Part shown: positions 50,973 through 59,545 of the stretch, in pieces
Layout: every line of letters begins with the position of its first letter
How positions within the stretch are numbered: position 1 is the stretch's first letter
Source: UBA6059 sp965227155
GTDB lineage: Bacteria; Bacteroidota; Bacteroidia; Cytophagales; Cyclobacteriaceae
Length of the DNA stretch: 64,000 bases
Direction: 5' to 3'
NCBI GenBank assembly: GCA_965227155.1
Contig: OZ245731.1
Location: forward strand, 4,712,001 to 4,776,000
Program-made: the position numbers and the translations under genes
Notes under the pieces: model-generated
What the model was told of the DNA's origin: nothing
Database searches by the model: none
Seen by the model: only the letters and a program-made list of their open reading frames with translations

Positions 50973-52484
50973 TTAGTAGATACCCTGTAACCATTTTTGT
51001 TTCTTACGTGCATTGATCTGCCTCCTTATGAACGCGTATATCAATACGAGCAGGATCGGTAAGAATACATTACCGTACTTAAGCAGCGCTTTGGTATCGT
51101 CTTCCACCTTGTCTAGTGGACGAGATGTTATGCCTTTGGTTCTTAGATCAATCAATCCAGTATCGTCAGCAAGCCAGTCGATGGCATTAGAAGCGAAATT
51201 GATATTATCCGGACTCTGCTGTTGCTGGCCATTTTCACCATTGTTAAAGAATGTACCATTACCAACTACTACAAGCCTTGAATTGCCATTGCCAGTAATA
51301 TTACCCTCTACCGCAATTGCAAGGGGTTGGCTACCGGCAGTAAAATCAGCATTTGACCACTTTTTGTTGATATCAATGAAGCCGGGAGCAGATACAAAGC
51401 CAGATTGCTCTGATGACCAAAGCAACGGTGTAGAAGTAACCGCGGTATCTGCATTGGTAAATCTTACGTTGCTTACAAAAGGCAACAAAATACCCTCTAG
51501 TCCTTGCGTGATCGGATGATCACCAAACTCTCCTATTCTTGGAAAATAAGGGAAGTTGACCTGGGTGTTGACCGTGAAAAAACCAGTTTGCTGCCTCACG
51601 GAAACCGCTGCGCAATTGGCATCAACCACAAACTGCTGCCCAATACTGATGCCTTTATCACTCAACCAGCGGGTTATGCCGATTGGATCATTGTTGAGTA
51701 GCTGTGCATTTTGCAAATCACCATCTACCGTATTTTTAGCCACAAAGATGCTTCCACCAATATTCAGATAATTATCCAACTTAGCCAAATGTCCTGCCGG
51801 AATGGTATCTGAAGGGTTGGCCACTATGATCGCTTTATAAAAGATAGGCACCTCGCCTTCGTCCAGAGTAAAGGTCTCCACATCATAAAGCACCGATAAC
51901 TGCTGTCTGAGCTGCCCAAAAGCATTCAGCCCAGGCTCTCCATGCCCCTGAAGCAGGCCTATTTTTGGCTTATCCTCTATGGCAACTTTTTTAATCGCAG
52001 TGGTCAAATCGTATTCCATTGCTGCTCCGGGCTGTATGAGCGGGATGACTTCTGTTCGGTCTCCCAAAGACAATGATGCCCCCATATAGGCCTTCATTTG
52101 CTGCACCTGATCTTTCTCAGTTACATTAATGATGACAGGATTGATACCGGCCTGCTGTGCTTCCCGCTCAAGGTCTTCACTTTCATTGGGATTGATGAAT
52201 TCATACACAATATTACCGGAGGCCCTATTTTCATACTCAATAAGCTGATCTTCAAAATCTCTTTTGTTGTTGAGCAACTGTGGTGGAAGATCTTCAGAAA
52301 AATACGCTTTTACAGTAACAACATCTTCCAGCTCAGTAAGCACTTCCTTAGTTGCATTGCTTAAGGTATACCGCTGATCCGCCGTAAAATCCAGTCTTAG
52401 ATAAAGTTGATCAGCAATTAGATTGGCCATGATAATAATGCCAATCACAATTAAAAACTTCACATATATCGACCTCTTGTTCAT
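50973..52484 (-). CDS. gldG: Gliding-motility ABC transporter subunit GldG
   Basis: A 503-residue inner-membrane protein with an N-terminal helix (about 8-26), the typical RLDFTADQRYTLSNATKEVL start of the periplasmic part, a GATase/DUF4350-like region (PKIGLLQGHGEPGL, NYLNIGGSIFVAKNTVDG) and a C-terminal helix near 472-490 (YGNVFLPILLVLIYAFI). GldG pairs with GldF and the GldA ATPase; mutants in Flavobacterium lose gliding. The order gldA, gldF, gldG, DUF4340 with gaps of 10 to 18 bases shows a single operon. Confidence 0.9.
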   Translation of the reverse strand: MNKRSIYVKFLIVIGIIIMANLIADQLYLRLDFTADQRYTLSNATKEVLTELEDVVTVKAYFSEDLPPQLLNNKRDFEDQLIEYENRASGNIVYEFINPNESEDLEREAQQAGINPVIINVTEKDQVQQMKAYMGASLSLGDRTEVIPLIQPGAAMEYDLTTAIKKVAIEDKPKIGLLQGHGEPGLNAFGQLRQQLSVLYDVETFTLDEGEVPIFYKAIIVANPSDTIPAGHLAKLDNYLNIGGSIFVAKNTVDGDLQNAQLLNNDPIGITRWLSDKGISIGQQFVVDANCAAVSVRQQTGFFTVNTQVNFPYFPRIGEFGDHPITQGLEGILLPFVSNVRFTNADTAVTSTPLLWSSEQSGFVSAPGFIDINKKWSNADFTAGSQPLAIAVEGNITGNGNSRLVVVGNGTFFNNGENGQQQQSPDNINFASNAIDWLADDTGLIDLRTKGITSRPLDKVEDDTKALLKYGNVFLPILLVLIYAFIRRQINARKKQKWLQGIY

Positions 52485-52501
52485 ATCTGTTCAGTATTTA
52501 A

Positions 52502-53227
52502 TTAGCCCTGCCAGTTTCTTCTTGACAACATGGTTTGAGAAAATAATAATCCTATTGCAGTAATGGATAGAAAATAAATGATATCCCGGGAGTCAAGAAC
52601 ACCACGAGAAAGAGATTCAAAATGGGCCCTCATACTCAAATAACCCAATGTACTACCTATAGCCCCTCTAAAGCTGGTGCCCATTACATCAAACAACACC
52701 TGGAAGAAAATGCCAATGAATAAAGCCAGTAAAAAGGCTACAATCTGATTGTTAGTAATGCTGCTTGCAAATAGACCAATGCTTATATAAGCAGCAGAAA
52801 GAAATAATAATCCAAGGTATCCACCGATGATGCCGCCATGATCTACCTCTCCCAGCTGACTAATTGTGATGTAATATGGTAGCGTACAAGCCAGCGCTAT
52901 GGCCACCAAAATGAGGCATGCCAGAAATTTACCCATCACAATCTGGCCATCAGAAATGGCTTTAGTAGCCAAAAGCTCTATGGTTCCTGATCTTGTTTCT
53001 TCAGCAAGCATCTTCATGGTGATCGCAGGAATGAAAAAGAACAATGTCCAAAATGCTATCCCAAAAAATACACCAAGACTGGCCTGATTGATCAGAAAAA
53101 TATTATTGCCAAAGAGCCATGTAAAAAAGCCACTCAAGCCAAGAAACAGAATGATCATTACGTATGCGATCAATGAGTCAAAAAACGATGCTAACTCCCG
53201 TCGGGCTATAATCCAAACCTTTCCCAT
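52502..53227 (-). CDS. gldF: Gliding-motility ABC transporter permease GldF
   Basis: A 241-residue permease with six membrane segments and the ABC-2 pattern: the start MGKVWIIARRELASFFDS, a coupling region KMLAEETRSGTIELLATK (about 72-89) and AISDGQIVMGKFLACLI. It forms the membrane channel with GldG and is driven by GldA. The start is 10 bases after the gldA stop; gldG follows after 17 bases. The transported substrate is not known for this family. Confidence 0.9.
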   Translation of the reverse strand: MGKVWIIARRELASFFDSLIAYVMIILFLGLSGFFTWLFGNNIFLINQASLGVFFGIAFWTLFFFIPAITMKMLAEETRSGTIELLATKAISDGQIVMGKFLACLILVAIALACTLPYYITISQLGEVDHGGIIGGYLGLLFLSAAYISIGLFASSITNNQIVAFLLALFIGIFFQVLFDVMGTSFRGAIGSTLGYLSMRAHFESLSRGVLDSRDIIYFLSITAIGLLFSQTMLSRRNWQG

Positions 53228-53237
53228 GCTATTATTC

Positions 53238-54164
53238 TTAGTTCGTTAGTTCTCTGAATACATCTTCCAATCGAGTCTCAATAGACCTGAGCTCAAGCAA
53301 AAACCAGCCTTTTTCTACGCAAAGGTCAAACACTGCCTTTTTGCTGAAAGCCTCCGGCTTGCTTTGTATGGTCAGCTGTTTACTGTTATTTTCAAGGATT
53401 TCCACTTTTTCCACACTTGCCAATCCCAGCAGCGCCTTTCGGGCCGTCTCAGTATCCGTACCTCCAATTTCAGCGACAATGAGTTCCTGTCCCTGCGCCT
53501 GACTCCTAAGTGTTGAGGATGTACCATCAGCCACAATCCTACCCTTATTGATAATCAAAATTCTATCGCAGGTAGCTTCAACTTCAGATAAGATGTGTGA
53601 GCTCAGTATCACTGTCTTTTCCTTACCAAGTTGTTTGATGAGCTTTCGGATTTCGATAATCTGGTTAGGATCCAGACCTGTGGTAGGCTCATCAAGAACA
53701 AGCACCTCAGGATTGTGAATCATGGCTTGTGCCAGACCAACCCGCTGGCGGTAACCTTTAGAAAGCTCTCCGATCTTCTTGTGCTTTTCAACCTGCAAAC
53801 CACAGGTCTCTACCATTTCAGCTATGCGCTCGGGTATATTTTTCTTTGGCACTCCCTGTATTTCTGCAGAAAACCGCAGATAATCAATAATCGGCATATC
53901 AAGATAGAGCGGGTTATTCTCAGGTAAGTAACCAATTTTCTTTTTGATTTCGTCTTCATCATTATGAATGGACAAGCCTTCCAGTTCGACATTTCCTGAG
54001 GTAGGTGCCATATAACAGGTGATCATTTTCATGGTAGTGGATTTACCAGCTCCATTGGGACCCAAAAATCCTACCACCTCACCGGTTTCTATCTTGAAGG
54101 ATATATTATTGACAGCCTTTTGCTCTCCGTATTTTTTGGTCAGGTTTTCTACAACAATAGACAT
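53238..54164 (-). CDS. gldA: Gliding-motility ABC transporter ATPase GldA
   Basis: A 308-residue ATPase with Walker A GPNGAGKST (35-43), the ABC signature LSKGYRQRVGLAQAM, Walker B VLVLDEPTTGLDPNQ and the switch histidine in SSHILSEVEA, followed by a C-terminal extension of about 90 residues typical of the DrrA/CcmA-type ATPases. It powers the GldF/GldG transporter. In Flavobacterium gldA lies apart from gldFG; here all three sit together in order A-F-G. Confidence 0.92.
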   Translation of the reverse strand: MSIVVENLTKKYGEQKAVNNISFKIETGEVVGFLGPNGAGKSTTMKMITCYMAPTSGNVELEGLSIHNDEDEIKKKIGYLPENNPLYLDMPIIDYLRFSAEIQGVPKKNIPERIAEMVETCGLQVEKHKKIGELSKGYRQRVGLAQAMIHNPEVLVLDEPTTGLDPNQIIEIRKLIKQLGKEKTVILSSHILSEVEATCDRILIINKGRIVADGTSSTLRSQAQGQELIVAEIGGTDTETARKALLGLASVEKVEILENNSKQLTIQSKPEAFSKKAVFDLCVEKGWFLLELRSIETRLEDVFRELTN

Positions 54165-54269
54165 AGTTTCTATTAATAATTTTATAGAACATAAAGCCTA
54201 AAACGCGGCAATTTTAAGCACTAGGCTAGAAAATATCAAGTCAGGTAAATTTCCGTTTGTTAAAAAAAG

Positions 54270-54986
54270 TTAAAAGCACTTTATTCTTCCACTTGCGACC
54301 AATTGGCTGTTCGGTTGCTTCAATAATTGGACATGCAGCCATTCATCTTCCCGCATCTTTTGAGCATTGATTGCCTCCCCCGGAAGCAGCTCTGTTTTAA
54401 ACAAAACCTCGATTGTCTGGACATCCCTTTCATTTACTCCTTCGGGCAACTGCTCAAGCATGAACTGTATCAATGCTACATTATTAACATGATTGTTCCG
54501 GTCTAAATCCTGCTTTCTGATTTGTATATGACCAGCTTCTTCCCATGAGGCTGGGGTGGGAAGTTTACGGTTTGGTCTGGGTAGATTTGCTTTATCTTCA
54601 AAATAAGCATCCCCTATCAACTCAGATGGGATTGGTTCCAGTTTTCTGGTGTGCACATTAAAAATCAGCCAGGAACTGGCACCCTCCGCCAATAACTTTT
54701 CGGTTTTTGAATCGAATATTTTAAAATCACGATAAGCAAAAAACCGGTCAGCACCTGACGGCCATGTATCAAACTTGATGGATTGCCGGTGGGCAGGCAA
54801 TTCATAGATGTGAGCATCCAGCCTATGCAGCACCCATGATTGATCAGCTTTATTCAGATGATCGATACTGAAACCCAGCTCATGCGAACTGTTCCATGCA
54901 GCCTCTTCAAAAAAATGAAAAAGCGACCTTAAAGACAGCCTTCCCTCCGGTGAACATTCATATGCTCTTACTGTAAATGATTGCAT
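54270..54986 (-). CDS. Acyl-ACP thioesterase
   Basis: A 238-residue protein of the plant FatA/FatB-like family found in many bacteria: two hot-dog folds in one chain. The first (1-130) shows SLFHFFEEAAWNSSHELGFS; the second has the catalytic segment DLDRNNHVNNVALIQFML (about 160-177) with the Asp-Asn-His set. It hydrolyses acyl-acyl carrier protein to release free fatty acids in the cytoplasm and so can supply acyl chains or tune lipid composition. It is monocistronic; its upstream neighbour gene ends with a terminator at 55004-55026. Confidence 0.88.
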   Translation of the reverse strand: MQSFTVRAYECSPEGRLSLRSLFHFFEEAAWNSSHELGFSIDHLNKADQSWVLHRLDAHIYELPAHRQSIKFDTWPSGADRFFAYRDFKIFDSKTEKLLAEGASSWLIFNVHTRKLEPIPSELIGDAYFEDKANLPRPNRKLPTPASWEEAGHIQIRKQDLDRNNHVNNVALIQFMLEQLPEGVNERDVQTIEVLFKTELLPGEAINAQKMREDEWLHVQLLKQPNSQLVASGRIKCF

Positions 54987-55003
54987 AAAGGCAATGCTAA
55001 AAA

Positions 55004-55026
55004 AAATCCCCGATAGTCGGGGATTT
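55004..55026 (-). terminator. Terminator of the 503-residue repeat-protein gene
   Basis: AAATCCCCGA pairs exactly with TCGGGGATTT across a 3-base loop; the A run at 54999-55006 gives a T run on the minus strand. It begins 5 bases after the stop codon of the gene at 55032. Confidence 0.9.
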
Positions 55027-55031
55027 GATTT

Positions 55032-56543
55032 TTAAACTGAAACAGATTCCTGTTTTTTCTCCAAAAGCTGGAGAATATGCTCCCATAGCTGGTGGTAGGG
55101 AATAATCTCTATTTCTGCGAAAGCATCGCCTGGCTCCACTTCTTCTTTCAGCTTCACAAAATACTTTCTGCCTTTCTTTCTGGCCTTATCCAAATCAAAG
55201 TTTGTAGAAATAAGTGCTTTCAGCATTTTTATAAACAGCTTCTCTCTGGCGTGCTGACCAGGATCTCCGAAATGACGCTTCATATAAGTAACAAGGCTTT
55301 CAATACGATCGAGCATTCTGTCTGTGTTTCCAGCCTTGAGGTGATGCAAGAATTCAAGGATCAAAATGGCTGTATTGTAGCCACGCTTATCCTTATTATA
55401 CTCAGTCATGGAAATGTAGAACTCATCGAAATTGATAACGTCGATGGGCAAATGCTCAGGAATGACAAAGTTCAAGTAGGCGTGGAACAATTTCCAACGC
55501 TCTTGTGCTTTCTTTGGAATTTTATCCATATGAGGATTTCTCAAAACACGCTGCATCAAGTCATGACCAAGTTTGAATGACTTACTATGTAATGCCAACA
55601 GCATGTAGTTTTCCATATGTGAAAACCAGTTAGATGAAGTACGATCAAAATGCTCCATGCCTTCTGCTGCCGCACGTAAGCCATCATCATATTTCTTCAT
55701 GCGCAGATACGCATAGGTTCTTATGTAGTGATTATACCGAATGTCAAATCTCAATTGGTTGATCTTACCTTCTTCGGATAACACTTCTGCTTTTCTAGTA
55801 AGATCTACCACTTTATCAAAATCACCGACCAGCTCGTTGTAGAAAATGGTCATCCGATAATACTTCTCATAAATATTGAAGGAATTGCACTGGCCATAAA
55901 TCTTCTCTAATTGCTTTACGACCTCACCTGCTTTTTCCAGGTTTATTTTCCTGGAATGTAGCGATTTCCTAAGGTTCATATTGATCAGATAATAGATATT
56001 GTTGGCTTTATCTTCCTGAATCTGAATTTTCAAATACTCCTCAAGTTCTTCGGTAGTGCGGTGATAGTCCGTTGGTTTAAAGCGCTCGCTGTAGATAGTT
56101 CTCAGCATTCTGAGCGCATCGATGGTTATATTGGTAAGCTCGCATTCCCTGCTGATGGCCAAACATTTGTTCAGCTGCTTTTCGGTCATCTCATATTCTC
56201 CATTACGGAAAAGAATTCTTGCCCGCTGCAGATGATTCTCGCTTTCCGTTTCGTACTGCCAGGATATCTTATCTCTGGAATCCCTGAAATCCACCAAAAA
56301 GAGAAGGTTCATTAACTTGGACTTAAGCCTTGACTTAAGCATTCTAAACCTGTGGTCAGTGCTGTCAGTATCATATAAACCTCTGGCAGCATCCTCATCA
56401 GTCAGAAACCTTCCTTCTTTGGCTCCCAAATAGAGCTTTTCTTCTAAACTTGGGTAGGCACTTATGGCATCTAAATCCACCCCAAAGGCATTTTTATCTG
56501 CCCGATTTGTTACGATCCTAATTAATTTTCTTATTTCCTCCAT
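55032..56543 (-). CDS. Helical-repeat (TPR-like) protein of unknown function
   Basis: I do not recognise a named family. The 503-residue protein has no signal peptide and no membrane segment, so it is cytoplasmic. It is almost wholly helical, with helix pairs that resemble TPR motifs (AGEVVKQLEKIYGQ, YLRMKKYDDGLRAAAEGMEHF, GNTDRMLDRIESLVTYMKR). The N-terminus (EEIRKLIRIVTNRADKN) and the conserved LKSRLKSKLMNLLFLVDF segment give it a distinctive start. It is probably a scaffold or regulator; position next to the gliding operon may be coincidental. Confidence 0.6.
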   Translation of the reverse strand: MEEIRKLIRIVTNRADKNAFGVDLDAISAYPSLEEKLYLGAKEGRFLTDEDAARGLYDTDSTDHRFRMLKSRLKSKLMNLLFLVDFRDSRDKISWQYETESENHLQRARILFRNGEYEMTEKQLNKCLAISRECELTNITIDALRMLRTIYSERFKPTDYHRTTEELEEYLKIQIQEDKANNIYYLINMNLRKSLHSRKINLEKAGEVVKQLEKIYGQCNSFNIYEKYYRMTIFYNELVGDFDKVVDLTRKAEVLSEEGKINQLRFDIRYNHYIRTYAYLRMKKYDDGLRAAAEGMEHFDRTSSNWFSHMENYMLLALHSKSFKLGHDLMQRVLRNPHMDKIPKKAQERWKLFHAYLNFVIPEHLPIDVINFDEFYISMTEYNKDKRGYNTAILILEFLHHLKAGNTDRMLDRIESLVTYMKRHFGDPGQHAREKLFIKMLKALISTNFDLDKARKKGRKYFVKLKEEVEPGDAFAEIEIIPYHQLWEHILQLLEKKQESVSV

Positions 56544-56701
56544 ATCAAAACTGATTTTTTAAACAAAATACAGGACATAAAAATAATCAACCTATTTGAA
56601 TTCTGGAAATATTCAAAGTTATGTAAGACATAAAAGTGATCCATCGATTGATTTTTGAACATGGTTACTTAGCTGCATTATTCATCTAAAACATTAAAGC
56701 T

Positions 56702-56992
56702 ATGCAGTATTATGTAACTCTCTTTCTTTTAGGTTTCGGTTTAAACTTTGGAATCTACGCAGATCAGTATTTTGCTAAAAGCAAAAGATACAACAAACAA
56801 CAACAGCAAATCAACCAGCGCGACGGTGGTGACCAGGGCTGGGTAGAAGGTGGCCGTGGCGGTGACAATGGTTGGGTCGAAGGTGGCCGCGGTGGCGATA
56901 ACGGTTGGGTTGAAGGCGGTCGTGGCGGCGATAACGGCTGGGTTGAAGGTGGTCGTGGAGGCGATAATGGCTGGGTTGAAGGCGGCAAATAA
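56702..56992 (+). CDS. Small secreted protein of five GGDNGWVEGGR repeats
   Basis: A 96-residue protein: a signal peptide (about 1-20, MQYYVTLFLLGFGLNFGIYA), a short charged and glutamine-rich linker (KSKRYNKQQQQINQRD) and five perfect-length 11-residue repeats of GGD(N/Q)GWVEGGR filling residues 42-96, the last ending in Lys. Repeat copies differ mainly at synonymous positions, so the protein sequence is under selection. No known family is recognised; glycine- and tryptophan-rich repeats may be adhesive or bind sugar. It is flanked by divergent genes with its own start and terminator. Confidence 0.75.
   Translation: MQYYVTLFLLGFGLNFGIYADQYFAKSKRYNKQQQQINQRDGGDQGWVEGGRGGDNGWVEGGRGGDNGWVEGGRGGDNGWVEGGRGGDNGWVEGGK
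56825..56989 (+). repeat. Five 33-base in-frame tandem repeats
   Basis: Five consecutive 33-base units encode GGDxGWVEGGR/K with no length variation. Differences between units fall mostly in third codon positions, which marks the array as coding and selected. Confidence 0.9.
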
Positions 56993-57015
56993 AATAACAT
57001 ATTCCTCTATATCTT

Positions 57016-57050
57016 AAAGGTAGCTCCCTAATGGAAGCTACCTTTTTTTG
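57016..57050. terminator. Bidirectional terminator after the repeat-protein gene
   Basis: AAAGGTAGCTCC pairs with GGAAGCTACCTTT (one bulge) around CTAAT and is followed by a run of seven T. It lies between convergent genes and can end both the repeat gene and the M20 gene at 57052. Confidence 0.8.
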
Positions 57051-57051
57051 T

Positions 57052-58587
57052 TTAGAGTTTTTCGGTGAGAATTGCCGTGATCGTTCTTATCCCTTCAAAA
57101 TAATTGCCCAACCTGATATTTTCATTGGGACTGTGCTGATTATTATCGGGGTTAACTGTTGGCACAGTTACCGCAGGTATGCCCAGTGTAATTACAAATG
57201 GAGAAATGGGTATTGAACCACCGCTGGTTCTTTTCAAAATTGGTGCTTCGTCAAAGCCTCGGGTCAATGCTTTGATGAGCCACCGCCCTACTTCTGTGTC
57301 AAATTCTGTCCTAAATGCACCATAGCTCACTTCCGAGTTAAACCTTATAATATTTGGGTATTTCATCCTTTCCTCTTCTGTGGGTTCACCTTCAACCAAA
57401 TAATATCCCTGATCCTCAATGTGCTGCCTCAAAAGGCTCACCATTTGATCTCCGGTAGTCTCTTTTACCAGCCTTATGTCAATCTCAGAAATAGCACTGG
57501 ATGGTACTATGGTTCTCACCTCTTTTCCAACCCATCCCGATCTCAATCCTCGAATATTCAATGATGGGTATTGTATCGATTCCTGATAATTACCAGCTAC
57601 AGAATCAATGCTTGCGATACCAACCTTTTTTCTGATGTCAGCCTCATCATCAGGAACAAGCTTCAGTATTTCTTTAATCTCATCTGTTAATTCTATGCCA
57701 TCATACCACTTAGGAATGGTCACTCTGCCATAGGCATCCTTCATACTTGCCAGTAGCTGGCTTAGCTTTAAAGCAGGATTAGGTGCATAATTCCCATAAT
57801 GACCACTATGCTGAGGCACTCTAGGTCCAAATACCTCCAGTGTGACAGTAGCAATACCACGAGCACCAAAAGTTAACGTTGGCTTATTGGTAACATGCCG
57901 TGGCCCATCAAATATGATCAGCATGTCAGAGTCAAGCTGCTCCTTGTAGTCAATCACTGCCTGAGGTAATCTAGGGCTGCCCAGTTCCTCTTCAAAATCC
58001 ATAATGACTTTCATATTGAAGTTAGGCGTGATAGATGCATCATTGATGATATCCATAGATTTAAGAAACATCATGACAGGGCCTTTGGCATCTGAAGCAG
58101 ACCTTACGAATATGCGCCAATCCATGTTGAGTTCACCTTCCAGTCTATCCCATGGAATAGCTTCCCAATTATTGCCACGTTGCTCCTTCAATGTTGGTAT
58201 CCAGGGGGAAGGCTGATTCCAAAAACTTGAGTCTACGGGTTGACCATCAACCTGCAGGTAAATCAGCACTGTTTTATCTGCATTAGCAACAGATCTTTCT
58301 GCCAGCAGTAGAGGGATATGGCCTGTCTCCAACCTGGTTGTTTTAAAGCCACGTCTGGCAAATGCACCTTCACACCATTCTATATTCTTAACAATATCAT
58401 CTTTAAAATTTGCATCGTTAGGCAGGCTGTACATTTCAAAAAGCTCATCAAAAGAGGCTCGTGCATACTCATCTGCTTTTTCTTCCAGCCAATCCTTATC
58501 GTATTTTTGAGCCAATAAAAGCGTTGGGCTATAAAAGGGAGAGGCCAGTATCAGACAAATCAGAAGGTAATTACTAGTTTTAAGCAT
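57052..58587 (-). CDS. Secreted M20/M25/M40-type metallopeptidase with altered zinc ligand
   Basis: A 511-residue protein with a signal peptide (about 1-27, ending LLLAQ). The M20 fold is clear: IYLQVDGQPVD (110-119) stands at the place of the zinc motif YGHxDVQPxD, SASDAKGP (163-170) carries the bridging Asp166, FEEELGS (198-204) the catalytic/metal glutamates, and QHSPNEN near the C-terminus the last histidine. The first His is replaced by Gln112, so metal binding is unusual or one metal only. Substrates would be peptides or N-acyl amino acids in the periplasm. Its ATG abuts the ATG of the divergent phosphoesterase gene. Confidence 0.8.
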   Translation of the reverse strand: MLKTSNYLLICLILASPFYSPTLLLAQKYDKDWLEEKADEYARASFDELFEMYSLPNDANFKDDIVKNIEWCEGAFARRGFKTTRLETGHIPLLLAERSVANADKTVLIYLQVDGQPVDSSFWNQPSPWIPTLKEQRGNNWEAIPWDRLEGELNMDWRIFVRSASDAKGPVMMFLKSMDIINDASITPNFNMKVIMDFEEELGSPRLPQAVIDYKEQLDSDMLIIFDGPRHVTNKPTLTFGARGIATVTLEVFGPRVPQHSGHYGNYAPNPALKLSQLLASMKDAYGRVTIPKWYDGIELTDEIKEILKLVPDDEADIRKKVGIASIDSVAGNYQESIQYPSLNIRGLRSGWVGKEVRTIVPSSAISEIDIRLVKETTGDQMVSLLRQHIEDQGYYLVEGEPTEEERMKYPNIIRFNSEVSYGAFRTEFDTEVGRWLIKALTRGFDEAPILKRTSGGSIPISPFVITLGIPAVTVPTVNPDNNQHSPNENIRLGNYFEGIRTITAILTEKL

Positions 58588-59097
58588 ATGAAGATTGGTT
58601 TAGTATCAGATACGCATGGATTCTTTCCAACGGAAATTTATACATATTTCAAAGAAGTAGATGAAATCTGGCATGCCGGAGATATTGGCCCTATCTCATT
58701 GATTGATCGCTTCAATGAATTCAAGCCTTCAAGGTTTGTTTATGGCAATATCGATGATGGTAAAGTAAGGCAAGCCTGCCCTGAATACATATTTCAGGAA
58801 ATAGATGGCATCAAGCTATTGATGATCCACATTGCGGGTAAAGATCCAAACTATACAAAGCAAACCGGTAGCCTGATTAAAGCGCATCGCCCCAGTGTTT
58901 TAATATGTGGGCATAGCCATATACTTAAAGTATTCCGTGATCAGACAAACAATTTATTATATATAAACCCGGGCGCTGCTGGCAAGGTAGGTTTTCACAA
59001 AAAGCGGTCATTAATAAGCTTTGAAATAGCTAATGGCAAACTTGAAAATCTGGAGGCAATTGATCTTGGGCCGAGGGCAATAAAAAAGCAGGCCTAA
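58588..59097 (+). CDS. YfcE/MJ0936-type metallophosphoesterase
   Basis: A 169-residue calcineurin-like phosphoesterase with the metal motifs SDTHG (7-11), HAGDIG (29-34), YGNIDD (52-57, with the Asn), and the late histidines in HIAGKDPN and CGHSHILKV. Small members of this group hydrolyse phosphodiesters in the cytoplasm; the natural substrate is unknown. The start codon is directly next to the divergent peptidase start (CAT-ATG, no gap), so its promoter must lie inside the peptidase gene. Confidence 0.88.
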   Translation: MKIGLVSDTHGFFPTEIYTYFKEVDEIWHAGDIGPISLIDRFNEFKPSRFVYGNIDDGKVRQACPEYIFQEIDGIKLLMIHIAGKDPNYTKQTGSLIKAHRPSVLICGHSHILKVFRDQTNNLLYINPGAAGKVGFHKKRSLISFEIANGKLENLEAIDLGPRAIKKQA

Positions 59098-59105
59098 GCC
59101 TGCTT
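59084..59105 (-). terminator. Terminator of the charged-protein gene
   Basis: AAGCAGGC pairs with GCCTGCTT around CTAA; the A run before it gives a T run on the minus strand. The hairpin includes the stop codon of the phosphoesterase gene and lies 33 bases beyond the end of the gene at 59138. Confidence 0.75.
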
Positions 59106-59137
59106 CAATTTCTTTCTTATGTAAAGTAAAAGGTTTC

Positions 59138-59470
59138 TTAAGCCTTTTCTTCTTTATCATCAGACTTAGCATCCTCCTTTTCAGCTTTAGCCTCAGCTTT
59201 CTCTTCTTTGGCAGGTGCCTCTTCTTTTTGAGCTTTAGCTGCTTTTTTAGGCTTTTCCTCTTTTACTTCAACTTCTGCCTTTGGCTCCTCTACCTTTGCT
59301 TTCTCTACCTTTTCAGCCTTCTTATCCTCTTTTTTGAAGCTCTTCTTGATCTCTTCCACATCTACATTTTTGATGGTAGGAAGTTTAGTGAGGTGCTTTA
59401 TATTATTTACGCGTTTTTTAGCCTTGCTTTTATTTCTTTTCCCTTTACGCTCTAGTCTTGTGATTGCCAT
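59138..59470 (-). CDS. Small basic-acidic low-complexity protein
   Basis: A 110-residue protein in two parts. The first 45 residues are basic and look conserved (MAITRLERKGKRNKSKAKKR, then HLTKLPTIKNVDVEEIKKSF). The rest is almost only Lys, Glu and Ala (for example KEEAPAKEEKAEAKAEKE), a charged, probably disordered tail reminiscent of histone-H1-like proteins. It may bind nucleic acid or ribosomes; no function is proven. Short versions lacking the tail are known to me from the phylum. It has its own TAnnTTTG-type promoter candidate and a terminator. Confidence 0.7.
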   Translation of the reverse strand: MAITRLERKGKRNKSKAKKRVNNIKHLTKLPTIKNVDVEEIKKSFKKEDKKAEKVEKAKVEEPKAEVEVKEEKPKKAAKAQKEEAPAKEEKAEAKAEKEDAKSDDKEEKA

Positions 59471-59498
59471 TTCTAAAGTATTTTTCTAAAATGAGGTG

Positions 59499-59528
59499 CA
59501 AAAATAGAGATTTAATTATCACTTTCAA
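59499..59528 (-). promoter_or_regulatory. Candidate promoter of the charged-protein gene
   Basis: On the minus strand TATTTTTG (59499-59506) matches the TAnnTTTG -7 box and TTGA lies 18 bases upstream. The start codon is about 29 bases downstream. Confidence 0.4.
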
Positions 59529-59545
59529 TGCTTAACCTAATCTTT

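Noticed and set aside
56764..57000. Proline-rich open frame antisense to the GWVEGGR repeats
   Set aside because: It is the mirror of the tandem repeat; the plus-strand frame has a signal peptide, synonymous variation and a terminator, so it is the real gene.
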